NCBI RefSeq assembly: GCF_005938385.1
Contig: NZ_VCRA01000028.1
Location: 1 to 64,000 of the forward strand
Source: Paenibacillus mesophilus
Lineage (GTDB): Bacteria > Bacillota > Bacilli > Paenibacillales > NBRC-103111
DNA length: 64,000 bases
Direction of reading: 5' to 3'
Shown here one piece after another: positions 54,627 through 64,000 of this stretch; within the stretch, counting starts at the first letter, position 1, and every line of letters starts with the position of its first letter. The notes beneath the pieces were generated by a model that searched no databases, was not told the DNA's origin, and saw nothing but the letters and a program-made list of their open reading frames with translations. A program made the translations under genes and the position numbers.

Positions 54627-54744
54627 TCCGAATGCCTCCCTCCATTGATCCCATCATAGCATGAAGGAGGCAAGATGTTATCGAAGCACATGAAAAAGCC
54701 ACACAAGCAGCCGCTTTCCCGGCGGCCGCCGTGCGTTCGGAGCT

Positions 54745-57700
54745 TCATTGCTTCAGCACGGAGAACGTAACCGTCGTCCCTTTGCCGGGCTCGCTTTCGA
54801 TCAGAAGCCCTTTGCCGTACAGCTGCTTCAATCTTCGGTCCGTATTGCGCAGGCCGATGCCCGATCGCGGGGCCGGTTCGCCCTCCAGCAGCCGTGTGCG
54901 CGTGCTCTCATCCATCCCCACTCCGTTGTCGATGACCGCGATCTCGGCATGGCTGTCATAGTCGGTGATGCGGATGCGCAGCTTGCCGCCTTGAGGCTGC
55001 GCCAGCACGCCGTGCTTTACGGCATTCTCGACAAGAGGCTGGATCGAGAGCGGGGGCAGCCGGAGACGGAGATGCTCGTCCAACTCCCACTCGATTTCCA
55101 GTCTTTCCTCGAAGCGCTCCTTCTCGATAAACAAATAGGAACGGACCAAGCCGATCTCGTGCGACACCGGAACGAGCCGGTCCAAGTTCCGAAAGTCGAA
55201 GCTCGCCCGCAAATAATGGCCGAAATTGCCGAGCAGAGCGCGCATCCGGACCGTATCGATCTCGCTGAGCGCCGCGATCGAATTCAGCGTGTTGAACAAG
55301 AAGTGCGGCTGAATTTGCGCCTGCAGGCATGCCGCTTCGATGCGCATCTGCTCGCGCACCGATTGTTTCATGGCGGTCAGCGCTTTGACCCGGGCTCTCA
55401 GCTCCATCGCCTCCATCGGCTTCATCACGTAATCGTTCGCTCCGGAAAGGAAGCCGGCCACAACATCCTCCGGACGGCTGCGTGCGGTCAGCAGCAGAAT
55501 CGGAAGCTCCGAGATCGAGAACCGCTCGCGGACGGAACGCGTCAAAGCATAGCCGGACATATGCGGCATCATAATATCGGCGATGATCAAATCCCACTCC
55601 CTCGTCATAAGCATCGCCAGCGCTTCGTTGCCGCCCGTAACCGTCGTGATATCGTAGGCCTCGGCCGACAATATTTCGGACAAAATTGCCAAATTGACCG
55701 GGTCGTCATCGACGGCCAAAATGTTCGGCCTGTCCGAGGACGCAGCCGGTTTCGGCATCGCGCCGGCTGCCGCCGGTTCGGAAGAACCGCGTACAATCGT
55801 TTCCTCGGCCGCTGTCCCAGCTGGAAGCAAGGCCGACTCCGGCAAGTCGAAGGGGCGGCCGGCGAGCGGCAGTGTAAAGGAGAACACCGAGCCGCGGCCC
55901 GGCACCGACGAGACGAAAAGCTCCCCCCCCTGCAGCTCGACGAGCTGCTTGCAGATGCTCAGCCCGAGTCCGATACCCCCGCCGACCGCGGCTTCACCGG
56001 AATCGCCCTGCTCATAAGGCTGGAAAATGCGCCGCTGCGTTTCCTCATCGATGCCGATCCCCGTATCGGTAATCCGGACGACGGCTTGGCCGTTCCGAAT
56101 GAACGCTTGAATCGTAACGGTGCCCTCGCGCGTAAATTTGACCGCATTGTGCAGCAGGTTGAACATGATTTGAATGAGCCGATTCTCGTCGGCAAGCACC
56201 GGAGGAAACCGCTCCGGGACGTAATGGACAAACCGGATCGGCTTGCCCTCCGTCATGAAGCGGAGCATATCGAGCACGCCTGAAGCGACGGCTTGAACTT
56301 GCACGCTGCCGGTATGCAGACGAATGCCGGTCTCCTGAAGCTGCTTCCTATCGAGCAGATCGTTCAGCAGGAGCGACATGCGGCGTCCGATCGAGATCAG
56401 GAGACGGATGTCCTCGGACCCCTTTTTGCCTAAGATGCTTTGCTCACGCTCCAGCACGGACTCGGCAATGTTTAATATCCCGTGCAGCGGATTGCGCAAT
56501 TCGTGGGACGTGTTCGCCAGAAAATCGTCTTTCCGTTTATTCTCCTGCATAAGCTGTCCCGCGAGCTTCTCCGTTTCCTCCGCCGTTCGAATATAGTGCT
56601 TGAACCAAAACGAAGCAAAAGCCAAAACGCAAGCGAGCAGATCGATCGGATAATACCGGATCTGGAGGTCCGTGAAAGTACCGACAACTCCCCATACGGT
56701 GCTGTTCGCCATGGCCGTTATGCCCATCAGCAAATAAACGGCATCCTTCATCCCCTCGAGCGCGCTCCGAAGCACCAGCCACCAAAATACGAAGCAGGAG
56801 GCCACAAACAAGATCACGATGAAAATACCGATGACCGTAAGCGCCGATATGGGCAATAGAAGCGTCAGCATTACCGACAGGACGAATAGGGCGGAGAGCC
56901 GGCGCATCCCCCGTAATACCGTATATTTGGGAAGCAAATGTCTGAGGAATTGGAGCAGAAACCACGGAATCGCGACCATGGAAAGACATAGAAGTCTCAC
57001 CCCCCATTCGAAGCCGATCGGCGTCCAGTTGAGCAGCAGCTTGTCGTCATCGGCCGCAGTCATAAGCACGGCGGACAAAATGAGCAGCATGAAGTAGAGC
57101 AGCGCCTTCTGGCGGTTCCCCATCATAAAGAGCAGTCCGGCGTAAACGGCATGCAGCAGCAGCACGACAATAACAGTCAACTGCATATTGTGGGAAAACC
57201 GCTCCTCGTTATATACCGCGAGAGCACTGCCGAATTTGACCGAACGGATGATGCCGCCCTGACGGGCATTATCGAAGTTCGCCGCTTGTATGACGATCTC
57301 AAGCTCTCCCCCGTCGGATGTGAACAGCATGGAGTAAGGTACGTTCCGGGGGGTGTAACGATCTTGGTCCGCAGCCGGCTGACCGGAAGAAATCCGCAGC
57401 TTGCCGTTGACATACAGCGCCGATGCAGTCGGGAGATTGGTGACGCGTATGCCGAACGCTTGTCCGGGGGCCTGATCCAATGTAATCCGAAGACGATAAG
57501 TGCCGAAGCCGTAAGAAGCAGGCGCGGATGGCGACAGGGCGGAATTCCATTCGGAGGGTACCTGAATGAAGCTCCGATTGACGCCGGGAGCCGGAGTAGA
57601 GCCGGTTTGAGGCACAAGCAGCGCATTCGGGTAAAACTCCCACTCCCCGTCCAATGTTATCGGTTTTTGTGACGCGAAGTTCCACCCCCGCAGATCGAGC

Positions 57701-57876
57701 CGGCCTTGCACGGCGACCGGGTGGTCCGGGACGGCCTGCAGCGCGATCCAGACGATGCGGACACCGGTCAGCAGCAGGAAAAAGAGCAGCAAGGGGACAA
57801 ATATGTTCCGTTTTTTCGTCATGGGTCGCAAATGTTCGGCCAGAGCCGTCATCTTCTTTCTGATTGGGTTTATCAA
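54745..57876 (-). CDS. hybrid sensor kinase with two kinase modules
   Basis: A 1,043-residue membrane protein. A signal/first membrane segment (~25-47) is followed by an extracellular jelly-roll (LDGEWEFYPN onward, to ~220) and about seven membrane helices (~230-425), as in 7TMR-DISM receptors. Then come HisKA (SHELRNPL, His458), a HATPase (~560-690), a receiver (~735-850, DLIIADIMMPHMSGY) and a LytS-type kinase (QIQPHFLFNTLNS) with a second HATPase to the end. Signal is probably a carbohydrate or small ligand. TTG 57876 overlaps the stop of the response regulator (TTGA); ATG 57852 is an alternative. It is the partner of the regulator at 57873. Confidence 0.87.
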   Translation of the reverse strand: MINPIRKKMTALAEHLRPMTKKRNIFVPLLLFFLLLTGVRIVWIALQAVPDHPVAVQGRLDLRGWNFASQKPITLDGEWEFYPNALLVPQTGSTPAPGVNRSFIQVPSEWNSALSPSAPASYGFGTYRLRITLDQAPGQAFGIRVTNLPTASALYVNGKLRISSGQPAADQDRYTPRNVPYSMLFTSDGGELEIVIQAANFDNARQGGIIRSVKFGSALAVYNEERFSHNMQLTVIVVLLLHAVYAGLLFMMGNRQKALLYFMLLILSAVLMTAADDDKLLLNWTPIGFEWGVRLLCLSMVAIPWFLLQFLRHLLPKYTVLRGMRRLSALFVLSVMLTLLLPISALTVIGIFIVILFVASCFVFWWLVLRSALEGMKDAVYLLMGITAMANSTVWGVVGTFTDLQIRYYPIDLLACVLAFASFWFKHYIRTAEETEKLAGQLMQENKRKDDFLANTSHELRNPLHGILNIAESVLEREQSILGKKGSEDIRLLISIGRRMSLLLNDLLDRKQLQETGIRLHTGSVQVQAVASGVLDMLRFMTEGKPIRFVHYVPERFPPVLADENRLIQIMFNLLHNAVKFTREGTVTIQAFIRNGQAVVRITDTGIGIDEETQRRIFQPYEQGDSGEAAVGGGIGLGLSICKQLVELQGGELFVSSVPGRGSVFSFTLPLAGRPFDLPESALLPAGTAAEETIVRGSSEPAAAGAMPKPAASSDRPNILAVDDDPVNLAILSEILSAEAYDITTVTGGNEALAMLMTREWDLIIADIMMPHMSGYALTRSVRERFSISELPILLLTARSRPEDVVAGFLSGANDYVMKPMEAMELRARVKALTAMKQSVREQMRIEAACLQAQIQPHFLFNTLNSIAALSEIDTVRMRALLGNFGHYLRASFDFRNLDRLVPVSHEIGLVRSYLFIEKERFEERLEIEWELDEHLRLRLPPLSIQPLVENAVKHGVLAQPQGGKLRIRITDYDSHAEIAVIDNGVGMDESTRTRLLEGEPAPRSGIGLRNTDRRLKQLYGKGLLIESEPGKGTTVTFSVLKQ

Positions 57877-59039
57877 AACGGAGGTGCTTTAAAGTCCCTC
57901 CTTTTCCAGGCATCGAACCATTCGGAGATCGACTCGCTTACAGCGGATTCCATCTCCTTCTCCACTCTGGAAGTCAGCAGCCAGTATTGCTCCTCCACTC
58001 CGGCTATGTCGCCCGAATCATCATAAAGCAGCATCAGGGCGAAATAACTCTCTTCCTCGTAAGGAAACATTTGCTGAATGAGCCGGTTGATCCGGATTGC
58101 CGCTTGCAGCATCTGCTGCTCCATGTAAAATTCGCTCACGCTTCTCGCATGGTTCAGCCACATCCGCCTGAGCCGTTCCCTTTCGTGCTCGGCCCATAAA
58201 AACTCGAAATCTCCGAAATAATCGCCTTTGTACAATTCCAATACTTTCTCATACTGTTCGATATGCCGAATATCCAACGCCCCGAGACTGTGTACCTGTT
58301 TCTCCCATTCGTCGCTGTCGATTCGGGCCGTCCCTGTCGTCAACCGGTATCCCGTCTCCAGGTTGCCGCTCGTTATCGTCACCATTTCCAATCCGCAGCT
58401 TCTGAGCGTTTGACGGATATGATAGACGGTCGTATACAGCTGCTGCGCCGCTTTGGACACCTCGAAGTCCGGCCACAGCAGCTCGATCAGCGTGTCCCGC
58501 TCAATGATCCGGTCCCGGTGGTGCAGCAAATAAGCAAACAGCTCCTGCGCCTTGCTCGTTCGCCATTTGATCGTTCGGGGCTCCTCGCCGGACTGTTGAA
58601 CGCGGATTTGATTGAAGCAGCAAATGAGAGGCGGTTCCGCCTCCCGTTCGCGTTCTTCGTCCCGGTTCGCCCTGTCGCCGATCTTCCTCCTTAGGCGCTG
58701 CATCGTTTTTGACAGACGGTCCGGTTGAACGGGCTTCATAATGTAATCCAGCGCGTACAGTTCGAACGCATGGACCGCGTACTGATCATATCCGGTCACG
58801 AACACAATCTCCGCGATGGGGACGCGCTCCTGCAGCAGTTCGCCCAGCTTCACGCCGTTCATGCCGGGCATGTGGATGTCCAGGAATACGACATCCGGCG
58901 CAAGCTCTTCCGCTATGGCGACGACGTCGGCCGGATCCGAATACATGCCGATCACTTGAACGCCGCCCACATCGCGTTCCAATATTTTTTTAAGCTGGGC
59001 CAAGGCCAGCCGCTCGTCGTCAACTAGTATCGCACGCAT
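57873..59039 (-). CDS. response regulator with SARP-like DNA-binding and BTAD domains
   Basis: A 388-residue protein: receiver domain (residues 1-120, phosphoacceptor D54 in VVFLDIHMPG), a winged-helix Trans_reg_C-type domain (~150-240, with LLHHRDRIIERDTLIELLWPD) and a BTAD-like helical domain (~250-380). This layout is known in Firmicutes response regulators of the SARP-like type. ATG 59039 follows GGAGAT. Its TGA overlaps the TTG start of the hybrid kinase, so the pair is translated together. It may control the neighbouring SLH or GH31-AraC genes; this is inference. Confidence 0.88.
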   Translation of the reverse strand: MRAILVDDERLALAQLKKILERDVGGVQVIGMYSDPADVVAIAEELAPDVVFLDIHMPGMNGVKLGELLQERVPIAEIVFVTGYDQYAVHAFELYALDYIMKPVQPDRLSKTMQRLRRKIGDRANRDEEREREAEPPLICCFNQIRVQQSGEEPRTIKWRTSKAQELFAYLLHHRDRIIERDTLIELLWPDFEVSKAAQQLYTTVYHIRQTLRSCGLEMVTITSGNLETGYRLTTGTARIDSDEWEKQVHSLGALDIRHIEQYEKVLELYKGDYFGDFEFLWAEHERERLRRMWLNHARSVSEFYMEQQMLQAAIRINRLIQQMFPYEEESYFALMLLYDDSGDIAGVEEQYWLLTSRVEKEMESAVSESISEWFDAWKRRDFKAPPF

Positions 59040-59123
59040 GAAATGATCTCCACCCGGTACAGCTTTTTTTGTCGGGATATTGCGGTTCCCGTCCCATTAT
59101 ATCTTGCCGCCGTTAAAAAAACA

Positions 59124-59156
59124 GCCACCGCCGGCTTTGAACCTGCCGGCAGTGGC
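59124..59156 (-). terminator. intrinsic terminator after the second SLH gene
   Basis: On the minus strand GCCACTGCCGGC pairs with GCCGGCGGTGGC (one G-T pair), followed by TGTTTTTTT. It lies about 80 bases after the stop at 59238. Confidence 0.9.
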
Positions 59157-59193
59157 GCTCTTGCATGCAGAAATCAATCCGTCATGCTTTAGG

Positions 59194-59234
59194 AACCTTA
59201 GGAACTTTAACGGAATTACCGCCCTGACTGACGA
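59194..59234 (-). repeat. truncated copy of the 102-bp palindromic element
   Basis: On the minus strand CGTCAGTCAGGGCGGTAATT and the following CCGTTAAAGTTCCT match the right end of the element at 25745-25846. Only this end is present, directly after the stop codon of the SLH gene and before its terminator. Confidence 0.65.
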
Positions 59235-59237
59235 CAC

Positions 59238-62200
59238 TTAATCGATCAATTTCGTCGTTTGCAGCAACCTTCTCATCAGCGCGGCCGCTTCCGCACGCGT
59301 CATGCTGTCCAGCGGCCTCAGCAGCTGTCCTTCGCTTCCTTCGACGATTCCGGCCGCAATCATCCGGGCTACGGCTTCTTTCGCCCAATCGGATACATTC
59401 GACGCATCGCCGTAAGCGGACAAAATCGATGCGATTTCCGATTGGCTCTTCGTGCTTTGCGATTCGACCAAGTCGTATGCCCGCGCAATCATGGCGATTC
59501 CCTGCTCGCGTGTAATTTGCCGATCGCCGTGGAACAAGCCGTCTTCGTAGCCGTTTACGATGCCGAACTCGCTCGCGATCGCGACCGCGTCATGGTACCA
59601 GGAAGAGCGAGGAACGTCGCCGAACGTAGTTCCGGCAACATTTTGGCGCATCAACCCCATACCCGTCGCCACAATGGCGGCAAATTCGGAACGGACCACG
59701 TTCCGATCGGGCGTAAACGTGTTGTTTCCGGTTCCGGCAAGAACCAGTCTCGCTACGATGTCGTTAACGTCCGATCTGGACCAGTGGCTTCTCACATCAT
59801 CGAGGTCTTGCGGGTTCCAGATGACGGAATACGTACCGCTGCTGCGCAAATCGTTAATCATCGCATAATAACGGCTGTTGATTTTCGTCACGACCGTCGG
59901 CACGTGGAATACGGTTCCGTCCGGATTGACGATTACGCCTGTCGTGATCCGGTTCGGATCGATTCCATCAGGCAATGCGATGTATCTTACGCCGTATCCG
60001 TTCAATTCGCCCGCTCCGACCGTCTGGCCTTTGTAGCTGTAGCTCAACCCCAGATCGACCGGGTCGACCAGCAGCTCATAGCCTTGTTCTTTCGCCTTAT
60101 CCTTGGCTGTACCGATCAACGCGTCGGACGCCCGCTTGATCCCGACATGGACTTCGATATCGCCAAGCGGTGCATTGTTCCATTGCTGTGCTGGTCCATT
60201 CAAGTCCAATTGGCTGCCCGGAACCGGATAAATGGCGAGATGATTGCCTACTTCGAGACTCGACCCGCTATCCGCGAGACGTTTCACCTGTGCGGCCGTC
60301 AAGCCGTTCACTCCGACATCGCCGTCGTTCGGAACCCGGATCGAGAGCTGCTGTCCGTTGCCTTGCGATAAAATACCGTCCAGCTTAGCCGGATCGATCT
60401 GTACGGTCGTTTGCGTGCGTCCGTCGGTTTGTCCCGCCGTTCCCGTTGCAAACGGATTTTCGTTTCCGTTCAAGTTGGTCGCGATATCCGCAGGTTTTCC
60501 GGTTCCCGTACCCGTTCCGCCCGTACCGGTTCCTGTACCGGTTCCGGTATTTCCGCCGTCCGTCCATACGGAGGAGCTGGCTCTTGTTACGGTAATCGTG
60601 TATTGACGGGAATTTCCATTGCGGTCCGTTACTTTGACGACGAAGGTGTTGTAGCCGACGTTTAGTCCGTAAAGACCACTTTTCACTCCACTAGCAACCG
60701 GTGTAAAGCTTTCGCCTCGAACGCTTATTTCGATCGTCGCATTCGGATCGAGCGATACCGGCGTCCAGGACAGTTCGGCAACACCGTACGATACTCTCAT
60801 CGTATAAGCGCCGGTTTCCGGATTGAAAGCCGGTTCGAGATTTCCGCTCGAAGGCGTCAGTGAGACCAGCTTGCTCGTAGTGCGCATCATTTCAATCGTA
60901 TACTCGTTTTTGCCGCCTTCCGGATCGGTCACTTCCACCTTGATCGTATTCGGGCCTTCCTTAAGCGGAAGCTTGCTCCAATCCGCTTCGGCCGCCGGTT
61001 GTCCGTTCAACGTTACTTTGATCGTGCTGTTCGGGGTATGCGCGACCGGCGCGATACCGACTCCGTATACCGCGTTCGATACGACTCCCGCATAGTTCAG
61101 GCTTTGATTCGGGTCGAATGCCGGAGACAACGCGACCGGCTTACCGCTGTCGGTCTCGACAACCGTCAACGCCGAGAGCTTCGCCCCTCTTGCCACGATA
61201 TTTTTGCGGGCCGCCTCCAGAGCATCCCGTGCCGCATCGACTTGCTGCTGCGTCGCGTTCGGGTCGTTCAGGACGACCTCCGCCGCGGCAAGCGCCTGCT
61301 TCAGCGCGGCCAAGCTTTCCGGCGTATAATCGTCATCCCGCAAATTCTCGCCTTTAACCTCGTTTGCTTTTGCAAGCAGTGCCGCTTTATTAGCCGCCGG
61401 TACCAGCGCCGCTCTCGCCGCTTCCAGCTTAGCCAATGCTTGCCCCAGCTCGTTTTCGGAAGCTTGCGGCGTACGGCTGAGCAGCGCCTCGGCTTCGCCA
61501 AGAGCCCCGGTCAAAGCTTGCCAGCTGTCGGCCGTATAGTCGCCCGGCTTCAAAACTCCGGTATCGATTTCGCCCTTAACGGCGTTTACTTTGTCTTGCA
61601 GCTTGGGCAGCGTGCTGCCAAGTCCCGCAATGGCCGCTTCCAATGCCGCTTTGGCCGCATCCACCTCGGCTTGCGTCGCATTCGGATTGTTCAGTACGTC
61701 CTCGGCTGCGGACATAGCCTGCTGAAGGGCTGCCCAGCTTGCCGGCGTATAGTTCGCTTCCGTAAAGCCTTTGACTTCGTTTGCTCTCGCGATCAGCGCG
61801 GTTTTATCCGCTCCCGGCACCAATGCCGCCCTTGCCGCCTCGAGCGCCGCTTTCGCCGCATCTACTTCGGCTTGCGTCGCATTCGGATTCGCCAACACCG
61901 CGCGCGCATCGGTCAACGCTTGCTGCAGCGCCTGCCAGCTGTCGGCCGTATATTGGCCGGCCTTCAGGTTCTCGCCGACAATCTCCGCTTCTTTCGCGCG
62001 AAGTTTGCTCAAGTCGACCAGTGTCCCTCTTGCCGCTTCCAGCTTGGCCAACGCTTGTCCCAGCTCGACCGCTGTCGCTTGCGGCGTACGGGTGAGCAGA
62101 GCTCTCGCTTCATCTAGTGCCCCGGTTAATGCTTGCCAGCTGCCCGCCGTATAATCGCCAGGCTTCAGGCTGCCGAGCGTTATTTCGTTTTGAACCTCGT

Positions 62201-64000
62201 CCGCCTTGGCTTTCAGCTTGTCCGCTCCGGTGCTCAGTCCCGCACGCGCGGCTTCCAACGCGGCCAACGCGGCATCCACCTGCTCTTGGGTAGAGGCCGG
62301 ATTGTTCAGCACCGCTTCGGCGTTTGCAAGCGCATTTTGCAGTACAGCCCAGCTGTCAGGCGTATAGTTTGCCTCTTTCAAGCTTTTGGCTTCGTTCACT
62401 TTCGCTTTCAGCAAATCCTTGTACACTTTGGCGAAGGTGAACGTGGAGCCGTTCGCCAGCATGCTGCTGTTGATCGTAACTTGACCCGCTGCATCCAGCT
62501 TCATGCCCGTATTCGCTCCGTCGATGATGAGATAGTACAGAACCGCCGGAGTTTCTGCCGCCGTACTCAGCTTCAATGTGATGTTTTTGTCCTGCCATTT
62601 CGTTTTCTCTACTTTAAATACGCGGTTCAGCTTCTTCAGCGTATGACCCGGCATTTCCAGTACGCTTACTTCATACTTGGCCGCAGCGCCGTTGTCGCTG
62701 AAAGTGAAGAAAGACAAGTCCGTATCGATCGTGTTCGCGTTAAGCGCGTTCGTCGGCTGGATCGCATCGCCCAATGCGATTGTGACAAGCGCGTCTTTAT
62801 CCTGCGACTTCGATTGCTTCTGCAACAAGTCGCTGCCGTCGTCACGGCCGATGCCGGTAATCCGGTTGCCGTAGCCGGCGTTATTCCCTGCCGTCCACAT
62901 CGTATCGGTGCCGTTGCTTGCCACATAGTTCGTCTTGCCGCCATTCAGCGTCAAGCCGTACTTGAGAGCCAAATAGCTTTCGACCCGCTGCTTCTCGAGC
63001 GCAGTATTGCTCGCCGGGAACAGCACGATTTCGGCGATATCGCCTTTATAATGGTTCCAGTTGTTCGCATTCCCTCCACCGAACGTACCTCCGATGACGG
63101 GGGTGAAATCGATCTTGTTGAACGTATTGTTGCCCGAGACGGTTTGCGGCGTTCCGTTCAGACGGCCTTGTGCGTCAATCGCAGCCGCGGCGTCGAACGA
63201 TGCCATGTAATAGCGGGAAGCATCATTGAAAGCAAATCCGCGATACGTACCGCCTGCCCCGTTGCCGATATACGTTTTGCTGCCCCATTTCGTAAAGACG
63301 CCCACTCCGTAACCGCCTAAGCGAGGCGCCGCTGATCCGACGATCGTCCCGTCCTGCTGCTTGAATACGGCGTATCCGTCCTGATACGTAATCGGGCTGT
63401 TGCCTTTCAAGTACACGTTCGGATTTTGACTGGCCGAGGTCGTATTGTTGAACGTCACGGCCGGATTGAAGTTGACTGCGTCCGCTTTAAAAGCGGGTGC
63501 GCCGTTTACGGTAAATTGGTTCGTGCCCGTCTGATCGGTCCAGCCGGTAAGCTGTCCGGTTACATCAGCCGCAGCGTCTTTGTCCGCCTTGATCCACAAG
63601 GAAGCGCCGTTTACGCCGCCCGGAGCTTTCGCTTGCACGACGGCCTGAGCGAATGTGAAGTATGCGCCGTCAGCCAGCTCGGAGCTGTTGAGCGTTACTT
63701 TTCCGTCAACGAGCGGCTTCGTATTCAATGTCCCGGTAAAGCCGGAATCGCTGCCGATGACGAGATAATTCAGTTGTCCGGCTTGCGTGCCGTCGAGCTG
63801 CAAGGTGACATTGCCGTCGTTCCAGTTCGTTTTGTCCACCTTGAACGTGCGCGCCATCTGGTTCAGGTTCGTATTGGCGATAAGCGTGCTGTATGCCGCA
63901 TCTCCGCCGTTATCGCTGAACGTCAGGAACGAGCGGTCGTTCGTGATGGTGTTGTCCGGATACGCTTCATTTGAAGCTTTGATTTCATTGCCTGCTGCAA
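59238..64000 (-). CDS. large SLH surface protein with FIVAR repeats (N-terminus beyond the window)
   Basis: The frame is open from the stop at 59238 to the window edge, giving more than 1,580 residues; Met at 63857 is internal, not the start. Order from the N-terminal side: a beta domain (FLTFSDNGGDAAYST ... YFTFA), a LamG-like region (VTFNNTTSAS ... FTKWGSKTYIGN), a second copy of the beta domain (FFTFSDNGAAAKYEV ... TFTFA), six FIVAR-like helical repeats (61195-62420), two cadherin-like beta-sandwiches, a Gly/Thr linker and three SLH domains (59240-59820). It is anchored in the cell wall; the ligand is unknown. A strong terminator follows. Confidence 0.9.
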   Translation of the reverse strand, partial: AAGNEIKASNEAYPDNTITNDRSFLTFSDNGGDAAYSTLIANTNLNQMARTFKVDKTNWNDGNVTLQLDGTQAGQLNYLVIGSDSGFTGTLNTKPLVDGKVTLNSSELADGAYFTFAQAVVQAKAPGGVNGASLWIKADKDAAADVTGQLTGWTDQTGTNQFTVNGAPAFKADAVNFNPAVTFNNTTSASQNPNVYLKGNSPITYQDGYAVFKQQDGTIVGSAAPRLGGYGVGVFTKWGSKTYIGNGAGGTYRGFAFNDASRYYMASFDAAAAIDAQGRLNGTPQTVSGNNTFNKIDFTPVIGGTFGGGNANNWNHYKGDIAEIVLFPASNTALEKQRVESYLALKYGLTLNGGKTNYVASNGTDTMWTAGNNAGYGNRITGIGRDDGSDLLQKQSKSQDKDALVTIALGDAIQPTNALNANTIDTDLSFFTFSDNGAAAKYEVSVLEMPGHTLKKLNRVFKVEKTKWQDKNITLKLSTAAETPAVLYYLIIDGANTGMKLDAAGQVTINSSMLANGSTFTFAKVYKDLLKAKVNEAKSLKEANYTPDSWAVLQNALANAEAVLNNPASTQEQVDAALAALEAARAGLSTGADKLKAKADEVQNEITLGSLKPGDYTAGSWQALTGALDEARALLTRTPQATAVELGQALAKLEAARGTLVDLSKLRAKEAEIVGENLKAGQYTADSWQALQQALTDARAVLANPNATQAEVDAAKAALEAARAALVPGADKTALIARANEVKGFTEANYTPASWAALQQAMSAAEDVLNNPNATQAEVDAAKAALEAAIAGLGSTLPKLQDKVNAVKGEIDTGVLKPGDYTADSWQALTGALGEAEALLSRTPQASENELGQALAKLEAARAALVPAANKAALLAKANEVKGENLRDDDYTPESLAALKQALAAAEVVLNDPNATQQQVDAARDALEAARKNIVARGAKLSALTVVETDSGKPVALSPAFDPNQSLNYAGVVSNAVYGVGIAPVAHTPNSTIKVTLNGQPAAEADWSKLPLKEGPNTIKVEVTDPEGGKNEYTIEMMRTTSKLVSLTPSSGNLEPAFNPETGAYTMRVSYGVAELSWTPVSLDPNATIEISVRGESFTPVASGVKSGLYGLNVGYNTFVVKVTDRNGNSRQYTITVTRASSSVWTDGGNTGTGTGTGTGGTGTGTGKPADIATNLNGNENPFATGTAGQTDGRTQTTVQIDPAKLDGILSQGNGQQLSIRVPNDGDVGVNGLTAAQVKRLADSGSSLEVGNHLAIYPVPGSQLDLNGPAQQWNNAPLGDIEVHVGIKRASDALIGTAKDKAKEQGYELLVDPVDLGLSYSYKGQTVGAGELNGYGVRYIALPDGIDPNRITTGVIVNPDGTVFHVPTVVTKINSRYYAMINDLRSSGTYSVIWNPQDLDDVRSHWSRSDVNDIVARLVLAGTGNNTFTPDRNVVRSEFAAIVATGMGLMRQNVAGTTFGDVPRSSWYHDAVAIASEFGIVNGYEDGLFHGDRQITREQGIAMIARAYDLVESQSTKSQSEIASILSAYGDASNVSDWAKEAVARMIAAGIVEGSEGQLLRPLDSMTRAEAAALMRRLLQTTKLID
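61195..62420 (-). repeat. six FIVAR repeats arranged as a duplicated three-repeat unit
   Basis: The repeats share A-N-Y-T-P-x-S-W and AALEAAR-type ends. Repeats 1 and 4 (ANYTPDSW/ANYTPASW), 2 and 5 (GSWQALTGALDEARALLTRT/DSWQALTGALGEAEALLSRT) and 3 and 6 match best, so a block of about 610 bases was duplicated. Confidence 0.65.

Noticed and set aside
59182..59388. 68-codon open frame across the 3' end of the SLH gene
   Set aside because: It overlaps the SLH domain in another frame and its end is simply the palindromic element translated.

Overview
The window looks like a chromosomal segment from a spore-former-type Firmicute of the Paenibacillaceae (Paenibacillus/Cohnella-like). The grounds are fairly high GC, AGGAGG-type ribosome binding sites with frequent GTG/TTG starts, two very large surface proteins with C-terminal SLH domains, many lipoprotein solute-binding proteins, membrane-bound AraC regulators, and numerous short palindromic intergenic repeats. 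No rRNA, tRNA, CRISPR array, prophage or transposase was found. The assignment to genus is inference only.

Layout. 1-4.3 kb: the first codons of a minus-strand gene, a Nudix hydrolase, a metallo-beta-lactamase-fold hydrolase under a strong promoter with a ribosome-site-sequestering leader hairpin, and a minus-strand group of three GNAT acetyltransferases and a methyltransferase. 4.5-12.2 kb (module A): Tat-type beta-helix protein, lipoprotein solute-binding protein (SBP), larger LplA-like SBP and a membrane AraC sensor. 12.5-16.8 kb: an FAD oxidoreductase translationally coupled to a protein of unknown family, a GNAT and a Nudix protein. 17-21.8 kb: a 1,611-residue propeller/SLH surface protein. 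22-23.7 kb: a broken PD-(D/E)XK endonuclease-like gene and a repeat-rich gap. 23.7-32.4 kb: an alpha-glucan gene set (DUF4912, GH57-GT4 fusion, nucleotidyltransferase-phosphomannomutase-like fusion, KTSC protein, GH15 glucoamylase-like). 32.7-41.5 kb (module B): the same kinds of genes as module A, with two tandem SBPs. 42-51 kb (module C): a sugar isomerase-like gene facing a five-gene operon of SBP, two FAD proteins, AraC regulator and large beta-helix protein. 51.7-64 kb: a GH31-AraC fusion, a two-gene phosphorelay (SARP-like response regulator and hybrid kinase) and a second SLH protein that runs off the window.

How they may work together. Three separate loci combine extracellular sugar-binding lipoproteins with secreted beta-helix proteins and AraC-type regulators, yet the window has six SBPs and no ABC permease or ATPase. 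A reasonable reading is polysaccharide capture or sensing linked to transcription, with permeases elsewhere or with SBPs acting as receptors. The glucan genes suggest intracellular polyglucan synthesis and turnover.

Most notable: the 978-residue protein at 51690-54626 joins a GH31 glycosidase fold, lacking both catalytic aspartates by my reading, to an AraC DNA-binding domain. It may be a sugar-sensing regulator derived from an enzyme. Other points of interest are two leader hairpins that bury ribosome binding sites, two promoters sharing an 11-bp-phased direct repeat, several families of palindromic elements, and a small dispersed element sitting inside the broken endonuclease gene.
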